From NCBI GenBank assembly GCA_036939755.1, contig JALLAZ010001355.1, positions 1-11,333 of the forward strand: a stretch of DNA of 11,333 bases, given 5' to 3'. Below the pieces are notes generated by a model, which was not told where the DNA came from, ran no database searches, and saw only the letters and a list, made by a program, of their open reading frames with translations. The stretch comes from Stephanodiscus triporus. Lineage: Eukaryota; Bacillariophyta; Thalassiosirophyceae; Thalassiosirales; Thalassiosiraceae. Below, one piece after another: positions 1 to 7,829 of this stretch (position 1 is its first letter; each line of letters starts with the position of its first letter). Both the position numbers and the translations under genes were made by a program.

Positions 1-431
1 AAGTACGTAAAAATAAAAATAACGTAGGAACTCGTTCAATTTTGTACTGAATTCTAAAAGTACTGTAAATCGCGCACTTATCGCGCACCACGGCAGGAAA
101 GGGTTAAATTTTTCCTTTCGCTTCTTGCTCCCAAGAAGGCAATTTGAAGCACTCTCCGTGACTACAACACGTGGGAATCCTAATCGACTGAATCTTATTA
201 AATGCAAAACCATTTCGCGTCGACCAACTCCTGGAGTAGGTAATATAAAATATGCAACCACCGCGGGGAAAGGCAGTTTTTTTCCTTAACGGCAGAACAT
301 TCAAACCGCGCACCTACGAAACGTTTCGTTAGACCAATGCGTTATCTTGGGACCAGCCTCCGATCCCCTCCCAACAACCATACAACACTCAACATATGCA
401 TTCAATCACCCGCGTAGGAGGAGAGAAGAAC
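1..431. other. Upstream region of the five-exon gene, no gene called
   Basis: This stretch precedes the first supported gene. It holds three copies of the hexamer GCGCAC (two near 73-88 and one near 306-311) and A/T-rich patches at the left edge. No convincing TATA box or coding segment is visible. A short minus-strand open frame lies inside (104-313) but shows no family-like features. The promoter of the gene at 432 presumably lies in the last 100-300 bases; this is inferred from position only. Confidence 0.5.
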
Positions 432-1973
432 ATGATGAGAGCCGCCGCCCTATCCATTCTGTGCGGCAGTGCCACCGCAGCAGCATTCTCTGCAGGTGGC
501 GCCGAAAACAAGATGATGAGGTACAATGAGCAAATCGAACGTGCCCTATCCGGGTCCGGGGACGCTTCTTCTTTCGATGATGACTTCTGGAACTACGCCC
601 AGGATCGATCAATGGACGTGGAGTGGAATAACTATTCGATTAACCCCAAGAGTTGCATGATTTTGTGAGTTTCCTATTCAGCGTGGGACGTTTGTTTTTC
701 TGTTTCTATGGCTTTTTTGTTTGTTGTATGTAATTTTTGTTGAGTTGGTATGACACCTACAAATCCATTTGCCTCTAACTCCCTTCACTTCTTTCTACAT
801 ATTGGCAGCAAAAACAAGCATGTCATTGCCTTTGAACTCTATGGCAAAGGTAACAATAAATGCGCAAAAAGGAAGGAGGATACCTACGTCATGGACGTGG
901 GCCAATTTGCTAGGGCATACGTGGCCCAGAAGCAAATCGATTACAAGTTTCAAGGAGGTAATTATGGCAATCCCGGCTCCATGAACTATTTGGACTGTAC
1001 TGCCGTGGTGTATAATGATGTTTATGTGAGTACTGTGGGAGCGTTGGCATTTGTGTATGACTCATGCTGCATCTTCTGTTTTTTTTGTCACGGTCACACT
1101 GTGTTCTTTCTCTTACCAACATATTTGAATGTCAGTACTATGCCAAACTTGGATGCACTCAGCAAGGTGGATTGAAGCTCTATGCGTACACCGACGATAG
1201 ATGCACCGTGGCCAGCAATACAAATATCGGCCTTTACAATGATATCAAGGTGCGTTTCGTCATGATAAGGGATGATATCCCTTTTTCTTTGCCATTTTCA
1301 TCTACTAATCCGCCGACCGCACGTGTTAGATTCAATTCAATACGTGCCAAAGCTGTGTTTCCTGGCCTACCGATGGTGTTGACGTTGACACTGATGACAA
1401 TTTCGACAGTTACCACGCGTACGATTCCAAGCTTTGTGGCGCCGCTGCTGAGTACAAGCAAGGCTGCGGTTGGAGATGTATGAAGACATTGAAGAAGGTG
1501 GGATCGGCAAGCTCAAATTATAATTTCAGACGTTCTTGGAATGGGTTTGAGAAGTTCTGCCTTTTCTTCTGGACCTTTGCTAGTGAGTGTTATTATGGTT
1601 TCAAGTTTGTTTTGCCTCCACGATAGAATCAACTCTGTCTAAGGTGTGCTTTTAATCTGTCTACGCAGCTGTCGCATCGGTTTGGGTTGTGTTGAAGCAA
1701 CGCCGCACGATGACCCAGGAAGATGCCATCGTCGAAGAAGCTGCCATGAATGGTGTCGGACTTAAGAAACGCCACGTATTCCCCTTAGCCCTCGGCATGA
1801 TCTTCTTCATGCTCTTGGCCGTGTTCATGGTATGGAAGAGGATGACCTGGATTCTCATCATTGGCACTAACGTTGGTTTATTTGCGCACTTCGTCTATTT
1901 GAGGCGCAAGGCAAAGATGGGTGGTCAAGGTGGAGAAGAATACGTAAAGGATGCAGGGCTCGAGATATCTTGA
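432..1973 (+). CDS. Secreted or membrane-anchored cysteine-rich protein with three C-terminal hydrophobic segments, 5 exons, unknown function
   Basis: I do not recognise a named family. Joining exons 432-664, 809-1025, 1136-1249, 1330-1582 and 1669-1973 gives one open frame of 373 residues ending in TGA. All four introns (144, 110, 80 and 86 nt) are GT-AG; three donors read GTGAGT and one GTGCGT. The start at 432 is preferred because a signal peptide follows at once (hydrophobic run, residues 4-19); an in-frame ATG at 396 would add 12 residues and is possible. Residues 75-265 carry most of the cysteines (75, 96, 141, 157, 173, CxxC at 194/197, 224, 234, 238, 265), suggesting a disulfide-bonded lumenal or extracellular region. 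Hydrophobic segments lie at about 264-281, 308-328 and 333-350, followed by a short basic/glycine-rich tail. The likely location is the secretory pathway or cell surface. The exon 4 acceptor (AG at 1328-1329) was chosen because it keeps frame and the CxxC motif. There are no internal stops, so the gene looks intact. Confidence 0.82.
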
Positions 1974-2181
1974 TTCTAAGTGGTGCCCCTTTCTCGTTGT
2001 CTATTTTTATGTTAAGGAATGTGAAAGTGCCCAAATAAGGGTTGTCACATATTTTGTTTAATTATTCATATAGGGTCGTGTGATAACACTCAACATTAAT
2101 ATTTTAACCAAATGAGCATAAGAAAACAAGATATTTGGTGCAACCAATGTGCTTTCTGCTACCGAGGGGAAGGGCCGTCGA

Positions 2182-2200
2182 GGTGTGGTAACACCACACC
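2182..2200. repeat. Perfect 8-bp inverted repeat with 3-nt spacer
   Basis: GGTGTGGT is followed by AAC and then its exact complement ACCACACC. With the preceding A, the left arm reads AGGTGTGGT, the same nine bases that form the outer tip of the terminal repeat of the element at 5068-6184. This may be the footprint or fused ends of a related element, or coincidence, since the motif is short. Confidence 0.5.
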
Positions 2201-2269
2201 AATCTTTGGCTATTAAGCGGCAACCACTTCCTCTCCGAACCAAGCTCCAACCATCCACCTTCAACGGGA

Positions 2270-2500
2270 GGAGAAAAAGGAAAAACAATCGGTTGAAAGG
2301 TCAGATTCTTGCGATAGACCAACATGCATAATTGAAAATATTGACAGGATACACGCTACACAAAGCCTCAGAGTGGTGGTGCATATTAGAAGTCAACAGA
2401 ATGCACCGCAACACCTCTTTCGGGGTGTTACAGTAAAGGATTCAGAACAGGTCAATGACAAATTTAGTCGAATCATCAATGGCTCTTTTTCGCGTGTATC
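2270..2500. repeat. Diverged tandem duplication, copy A
   Basis: This segment resembles 2600-2830 with an offset close to 330 bp. Shared landmarks in order are a GAGAAAAA tract, GTCAGA, an ACCAA block, AAAGCCT, TGGTGGTGCATAT, an identical 21-base core at 2408-2428 and GGATTC followed by ACAG. The core contains AACACC and GGTGTT arms around a CTTTCG-centred loop, so it can fold into a small hairpin. Between landmarks the copies are heavily diverged. No protein is supported in either copy. Confidence 0.6.
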
Positions 2501-2599
2501 GTATGTGGCTATGTGATAGGCTTCGGGCGAATGAAACGGAGGGGATGGATCTTACCTCTTCGTAGAGATGGTAATAGAGGGGTCGTAACAGAGGGGTCG

Positions 2600-2830
2600 A
2601 AGAGAAAAAAACGGGCCGTAGAGTGTCAGAAGGAATTGCATCAACCAAAACACAAGTACAGAAGGCAGGGATGGTTCAGAAATAAAAAGCCTAAGTTGGT
2701 GGTGCATATCCAGGAGTCGACATGAGTTAGGCGTCGTGCAACACCTCTTTCGGGGTGTGCAACTTTGCCAGGGATTCTGTACAGATCTGTGATATATGGA
2801 TATTCTATCATCATCGGCTATTCTTATCCG
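2600..2830. repeat. Diverged tandem duplication, copy B
   Basis: This is the partner of the copy at 2270-2500. Its 21-base identical core lies at 2738-2758, exactly 330 bases after the first. The copy runs from a GAGAAAAAA tract through AAAGCCT, TGGTGGTGCATAT and the hairpin core to GGATTC and ACAG. Boundaries are approximate because similarity fades gradually. Confidence 0.6.
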
Positions 2831-3510
2831 TTCCGTCCCTGACTTAGTATTACGCTTACCTATTTTATAACCTGATGAGTGTATTGAAAAAAAGCAAACA
2901 ATATTCGTTAGGATAGAACGAATTGAATTAATGACCATGGCTGAATAGCAATATCGTCGATCCTGTCTCTATCCCATAAGCAGCTTTGTTGATATCACGC
3001 TCGGTCGTGACCAAGCTCTCATTTGACACGCATGAATGATTATTTTTTGACAAAGCAAGTGAACTCATCATGGGGATATTCAACGTTCTCGATGGTAACA
3101 CCACCGGCCGCAACTCACCCTCATTCAAAATCACGAGATAGAATTATGAGCACACTAGTGTATCATAGCGAATGAAATACCCGCGAATACCTGCCTATGC
3201 ATCGAGGGCTTCACGGCGGGCGGGTAAAGCTCGTTGGCACTTGGCAAACCCTACACCTTCACCAACAACCATCGCCGCGACATGCCCCTCCCCAAACTAA
3301 CTCCAACTGAGTGATGGTGGGCGTTGTCGGTTGTGTGGTTTTTGTGTTTTGGTCTGGCTGGGGCGCCGCCGTGAGTGAGTCGTCTGTCCTTCACCTACAA
3401 AAATAGAAAAATTGTGTTTGGGAGACGAACAAGTCTTTGTTTGGCGAGAGTCCTCTTTTTCATTCACGACAAAGAACATAAAAATCGCTACAATTATTCA
3501 GCCCCGCGCA

Positions 3511-5067
3511 ATGATGGGACGAAGAAAAACCGCCATCCCCGCCTCCAGGGCGACCGCCTCTCTCTGTATCGTCCTCCTCGCGGCGACGCCCACGGTCACC
3601 TCCGCGGCGCTATGGGGGCGCCAGGCGGACGACGCCTCGTCCGCCTCCGACAACAACAATTACCACCAGGTGAACACCGTGCCCCAGACGGGACAGGAGG
3701 TCAACGCGCTAGGCCAGCCGACATACGGCGTCGACGTGTCCTTCCCGATTCACCACAGGTGGATATCCGACAATTACGCCTGGCTCCCGCACAATCTCGA
3801 TCCGGCGAACAATCCCATCCCCCCCGAATTCGTTGGTGTTCCAGTTCAGTACCTCGGGGACAAGCGGACGGAGTATGACAGGATGATCAAGTCTTGCGAC
3901 GATCACTACGGCCAATCATCGTCTTCCTTCTCGGTCTGCAAGCAGACCGAGCAAGATCGCGTCGAGATGTCGCTCCGACAGCCGGCCAGCATGCAGAATT
4001 ACACCGAGCTCGGGTTCAAGAAGATCAAGGCGCCGAAGGAGGTTTGGGAGCGCGTCAAGAAATTCTGGGAGGAGAACAAGGACAAGAAGAATTGGAAGAA
4101 CGAGAATTGGCCCAAGGGAAATACCTACACCAATCACGTGAGTTTTTGTGCTCGTCATTGATAGTATTTACGAGGAAGGAGGTGGCATAATTGTTTGGCT
4201 CTTGGCTCTTACACGTAACACCCCCCTCCTCCCATCTTAATTGCCAAATCGTTCTTATTCGATACATACAATCCCACCCCCAAGTGGGAAGCCCCCACCT
4301 ACATGGTGAGCGTGGAAGATACCAGCCTCCGCGGCGCGGGGAGCAACATCAAGCGCCACATCTGGGACGCCGCCCGCGACACCATCCAGGAGTGGACGGG
4401 CGAGGAGTTAACCGACTGCAGTCTGTACGGCATACGCGTTTACACCGAGGGATCCGTGCTGGCCACACACGTGGATCGATTGCCGTTGGTGAGCTCGGCG
4501 ATACTGAACGTTGATCAAGACGTCGACGAGCCGTGGCCGATCGAGGTGATCGGCCACGACGGCATGGCATACAACGTCACCATGGAGCCCAGGGACATGG
4601 TCCTGTAAGAGTCCCACTAGGTGTTGCACGGCTGTCCTTTCCCCCTCGAGGGACAGTTCTATGCCAACATTTTCATCCACTTCGAGCCCACTGGGCATTC
4701 GCTCTGTCACGAGGCGCACGAGGCGGCGCTGCAGGCTGCCGAAGGAGCGAAGGACAAACCCCCCACGGTGGACACGAGGCCAAGATGTCGGACGGGCTGC
4801 CCCCCTACATCAAGTGCGGAATCATCGAGGAGGAGCAGTGGAAGAGGAGCCATCCCAGTAAGACGAAGACTGCGTTGGAGAAGGATTCGTCCACCATGGG
4901 GAGCACCCCCGCCCACAACGCGGCGCAGAGGGGGGATGTCGACAAGCTGAACAGCGTTATCGAATCGATGGTCCACTTGCTTGATGCCAAGGACATGAAC
5001 CGATGGATGCCACTCCACGAGGGGGCGCGGGGTGGGCATGAGAGCGCAGTTAGGGTGTTGGTCGAGA
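3511..5067 (+). pseudogene. Decayed prolyl 4-hydroxylase-like 2OG/Fe(II) dioxygenase with C-terminal ankyrin sequence
   Basis: Exon 1 is 3511-4137 (209 codons) and exon 2 starts at 4285. The intron 4138-4284 (147 nt) begins GTGAGT and ends CAAG. The protein starts with a signal peptide (hydrophobic run near residues 16-31), so the ancestor was probably an ER or secreted enzyme. The HxD iron-binding motif is visible as H271-V-D273. The frame then hits TAA at 4606 and TAG at 4618, 12 bases apart. Sequence after them continues the same fold (LHG at residue 324 as the likely distal iron ligand, then GQFYANIFIHFEP). In the position where prolyl 4-hydroxylases have the Lys/Arg that binds 2-oxoglutarate this copy appears to have Gln (residue 333). 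A frame change follows between about 4730 and 4785, possibly at the six-C run 4759-4764. The new frame gives MSDGLPPYIK and then one ankyrin-type block (TPAHNAAQRGD, later MPLHEGARGGH) that breaks off at the element boundary near 5067. If expressed, the product would be a 316-residue truncated protein lacking the second iron ligand. The region is visibly more GC-rich than the surrounding repeats. Confidence 0.8.
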
Positions 5068-5093
5068 AGGTGTGGTGCACACGTGGGTGGGCC

Positions 5094-5128
5094 AAAAACT
5101 CTTAAAAAGTAACTTTTTAAGAGTTTTT
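5094..5128. repeat. Perfect 17-bp inverted repeat (hairpin) just inside the left end of the element
   Basis: Left arm 5094-5110 and right arm 5112-5128 are exact reverse complements around one central A (5111). Each arm has the core CTCTTAAAAAGT. It lies 26 bases inside the element end and contains the TAA (5103-5105) that closes the open frame running out of the pseudogene. It could be a subterminal hairpin used in transposition or act as an RNA hairpin; neither is shown. Confidence 0.85.
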
Positions 5129-5323
5129 ACGTTGACCAATTTTGTTTTTGTGACGCTACTTTTGCTTAAATCGATGCAATTTCTAAATCAATTGTTATAT
5201 CATTAATCTGCTAGTTTGACCCCCCCAACTAAGTATCACATCGCATTACCTAAGTCGTTCGCTTCAGTTTGATATGTCATTCCCCTATTGTTATTTGTTA
5301 TTAGGGGCCTTGACGTCACCGGA

Positions 5324-5647
5324 GCCCCCTTTTCAGCGGGTCGACGATGACAAAACTCAGAAAAAGTCGGCTTTTGCATGACCGATTGATGCTATCGGCT
5401 GCAATACTTGCCCAGTGGCGGCGTCCAGTGGCTTCCGTTGTAGCCCTGGACCCTCTCCATCAGGCAATGCGCACGGTATCGTACCGGCACAGGCAAGTAT
5501 GATGCTTTTTCGTCGTTTTTGTTCCAAATGTGAACCCTGTCGTCCGCCAGGGCAATACGATGTGAATACTCACCCGATGACGGCATCCAGTGGCTTTGGG
5601 TGAAGCCCTGGACCCCCTCCATCGGTTGATGTAAGCGGCATCATACC
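5324..5647 (-). repeat. 162-bp tandem duplication inside the element, with minus-strand coding character
   Basis: Two copies are offset by 162 bases (54 codons). The best conserved blocks are 5406-5485 and 5568-5647. Both translate on the minus strand to the pattern V-Q-G-[FY]-x2-S-H-W-x-P-x2-G-x-Y, and an open frame covers both blocks (5392-5622). In the upstream part of one copy an Arg CGA is replaced by TGA, so the longer ancestral frame is broken. I cannot name the protein. Conservation of a codon-multiple period and of the amino-acid pattern suggests the ancestor was a repeat-containing protein, perhaps carried by the parent transposon. Confidence 0.5.
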
Positions 5648-5702
5648 AGCGCTTCAGTGCGGCCGTCGAACTGGGTCGGACGGACTTGCATTCGATCGCC
5701 AT

Positions 5703-6153
5703 CGACGATTTCGCGATTGACCTAATCGTAGCGTATTAACATAGTAATACACATTTTAAACTTAAATTGAAATGTAAGTAGGCTTACTAATCATATTATA
5801 ATTGGACTAATCGTTCAATATGGTCGCCCCTGATGACAATGGATGCCGTTTCGGCCACCATTGTTGCCAGCGGGTGAGTTATTACATTAAAATAAGAGAG
5901 GTCAATAGAAAAAAATAACAACTACTTTAACTTAATAGTTACTTCAGTTTTTTAAGAACCAAACCTCTCGCCCAACCCCTCCTCCGGGTCGCCTGTGTGT
6001 TCAATCGTGTGGATTGATCAAGTGGATCCGCCACCATGGTCACGTTGTTTGTGGCAGTTTGTTGTGTGTTGGGAGTGGTCTCGTGATGTCACAAGCTCGG
6101 CGTTTGTAAAAAATGGTACAAAAATAACCTTAAGATGAGGTTAACGGCGTTAC
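5703..6153. other. Right interior of the inverted-repeat element, no gene seen
   Basis: This is mostly A/T-rich non-coding sequence between the coding debris and the right terminal repeat. A short stem (TAACCT and AGGTTA) lies near 6125-6142, just inside the right end. I see no transposase motif here. Confidence 0.5.
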
Positions 6154-6239
6154 TTTTTGTCCCACCCACGCTTGCACCACACCTGAGCAGAGGAAGTGGC
6201 GCCAGGTCATTTGGAAGTTGGGGGGTTTGTGGTTGTAAA

Positions 6240-7329
6240 CTGAGGAGATGAAATCAAGACCATGAACTCAATGGTTTACTGTGGGGTGGGGGGATGGGAG
6301 TGAAGGAGGTGAGATGAGATTGCAAAAGGGGTCAAGGGAGTTTGGTGGGGACAGGTGCAGGAGAGGGAGGGGGAGGGTGTATCGTGAGTGATCATGGAGC
6401 AAGGGTGCGGAGGGAAGAGAAGAAGATTTTAAGGCTGGAGGGGTAGGAAGATGTGCAGCAGGTGAAGATGCCTGTGGCAGCGCATCGTGTGTGGTTGATG
6501 AGGAAGTGTGTGGAAGAGTGTGTGGGCATGCGGAGGTGTCAGATGAGTGTTGTGCAGTCAGGAAGGGGGCTTGGTCACCATCAATAGAGTGTGTACAGCC
6601 CCAGATTGGGCAGAAGAAATCAGAGTTCATTTTGATCAGAAGGTGTTGCGGATTGCTGAGCGGGTTGTTTTGATTCCATGAAGCATTGGGAGATCATTAG
6701 GAATAGTGAATTGGGAGTAGACTTTGGGGAGGTAGTAATGATGGTTGTGAGTTCAGGTTTTCTTGAGTCGGGACAGATGGAAACGATGGGGATCCATTGA
6801 GGAGAACTTATCCTCAATGGATGCCCATCTTTTCATCAAACGTTGGTGTGGCCGGTGTGGTGAGTAGAGTGCATTTGGATTGATGTTTGCTAAGGTTCCA
6901 TTGGTAAAGGTAGATGTGGGGGCAGGTGGGACAGCATCAGGCCCAACTGATGGAGCTTGAGGGAAGGGATGTGAGGAAGTCAAGGTGGGTGTGGTGGCTG
7001 TGGGTTTGTGTCATGGCGAGGCCAGAGAAGTTGTGGCTGAAGTATTTGTTCCGCCATTGTAACTAGAAGGGGTAGGGTTTGATGTGGCAGTTGCAAGGGA
7101 ATTATGACTGTGGATCAGGATCAGCGGTAGTATCGACGTTGGAGTGGGAAGGAGGATCAGGGAGGGAATCAATGGGTGTTGGGAGGGATAGTTTGAAGGT
7201 AGAGTGGATGATAGAGACAATTCGTGGAGTAAGGGAGGGGACAAGGATGGTAATGATGGCAAGTTTTTCATTGAGGGTGGAAGGAAATGCTCAGAAGGAG
7301 ATGGTGGTGGAGATGGAGCCTGGCAGGAT
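6240..7329 (-). pseudogene. Minus-strand Pro/Ser/Thr-rich coding relic of unknown origin, frameshifted
   Basis: Several overlapping minus-strand frames (7271-7011, 6983-6753, 6817-6620 and 6630-6268) can be chained only by changing frame. Their composition is rich in Pro, Ser and Thr. One short block looks more protein-like: NSDFFCPIWGCTHS near 6628, with two cysteines four residues apart. In the 7270-7110 part, an alternative frame reads IITILVPSLTPRIVSII and ends in TAA. The pattern suits a decayed retroelement or a gene-like repeat, but no reverse transcriptase, integrase or gag signature is visible. The strong purine bias of the plus strand also makes long minus frames likely by chance, so the call is weak. 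Confidence 0.3.
6792..6822. repeat. 12-bp perfect inverted repeat with 7-nt loop
   Basis: ATCCATTGAGGA (6792-6803) is followed by a 7-nt spacer and then TCCTCAATGGAT (6811-6822), its exact reverse complement. It lies within the minus-strand relic. A role is unknown; it may be a chance stem or an insertion scar. Confidence 0.75.
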
Positions 7330-7384
7330 CATCAGAAATTGTATTAGTATGTCCCATTTGATGGGGCATATCAGGTTGCATTTT
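7330..7384. repeat. Partial copy of the MITE left half
   Basis: The sequence starts CATCAGAAATTG, continues through GTCCCAT and GATGGGGCATATCAG, and matches the left half of the intact 111-bp MITE at 8993-9103 in the same orientation with a few differences and small gaps. No matching right end is found nearby. An inverted pair GGGGCATA (7363-7370) and TATGCCCC (7384-7391) gives it a local stem. It is probably a truncated or diverged family member. Confidence 0.65.
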
Positions 7385-7829
7385 ATGCCCCTGAGGTTAG
7401 GTGATGCACTAAATTAAAAAGTCGATCAATCGACAATTTTTTTGATAAAACACGTCATTTTTTCTCACCAATCACCTTTTTTTGGGTCATATTCACCTTT
7501 TTTCGACAATATGGAAAATAATTTTCCTAGTGTACAAAATAATTTTTGCTATTACGTATTATTCTATCGATTCTCACAAAAAAAATCTTTTTTTGTCTTT
7601 GTCTGTGTGTTATGTAACATAAATATGCCCATTTTGTTTTTCAACTTTACTTTGTGAAAATCATCATCTTTTTTTTGAATACTGCACACTGTAGGCGTTC
7701 AGTCCATGTCCTTTTACCTACCAAATATGTCATCAAATTATGTATCATATCTTAGGCTTTTTTTTCGTAGGACGCACATTCGTAGTGTTTTTGACGTCTA
7801 CATTTAATACCCATTTAGAAGACCTAATT
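7385..7829. other. A/T-rich, T-tract-rich spacer, no gene seen
   Basis: This stretch is much richer in A and T than its surroundings and has many T runs on the plus strand (for example around 7435-7510 and 7580-7670). A short palindrome-like motif GTCGAT-CA-ATCGAC lies at 7421-7434. Open frames here are dominated by Phe, as expected from T tracts, and are not called. It may be inserted sequence separating two coding relics. Confidence 0.5.

Larger units (their letters stand above)
1974..3510. other. Intergenic region with diverged repeats, no gene called
   Basis: No spliced or unspliced frame here looks like a protein. A minus-strand frame of 128 codons (2552-2938) overlaps repeat sequence and has no recognisable composition, so it is not called. 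The region contains an old tandem duplication of about 330 bp and a short palindrome, both listed separately. The last 200 bases or so should include the promoter of the downstream dioxygenase gene, but I cannot identify a core element beyond an A/T-rich patch just before 3500. Confidence 0.55.
5068..6184. mobile_element. DNA element of 1,117 bp with ~31-bp terminal inverted repeats, interrupting the ankyrin coding sequence
   Basis: The left end begins AGGTGTGGTGC and runs through GTGGGTGGG to a run of A. The right end is its reverse complement (ending GCACCACACCT), with three mismatches over about 31 bases. The left end falls exactly where the ankyrin reading frame loses its family-like sequence. 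I cannot see a clear target-site duplication: the flanks are TCGAGA and GAGCAG. The superfamily is therefore unassigned. The interior has no recognisable transposase. It holds minus-strand coding debris with a 162-bp duplication and A/T-rich stretches. It is most likely a non-autonomous or decayed copy. The dioxygenase gene does not obviously resume on the right side. Confidence 0.68.

Noticed and set aside
104..313. Minus-strand open frame of 69 codons near the left edge
   Set aside because: No signal peptide, motif, or splicing context was visible; short enough to occur by chance.
2552..2938. Minus-strand open frame of 128 codons
   Set aside because: It overlaps one copy of the diverged 330-bp duplication, and the matching frame is not open in the other copy as far as I can see. 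Composition is unremarkable.
3375..3878. Plus-strand open frame of 167 codons overlapping the dioxygenase exon
   Set aside because: It is an Arg/Pro-rich out-of-frame shadow of GC-rich coding sequence whose correct frame has a signal peptide and conserved domain.
4605..4620. A 16-nt GT...AG segment (GTAAGAG to CACTAG) that would remove both stop codons of the dioxygenase gene
   Set aside because: It is far shorter than any known spliceosomal intron, is not a multiple of three, and its removal shifts the following conserved sequence out of frame. Two nonsense mutations fit better.
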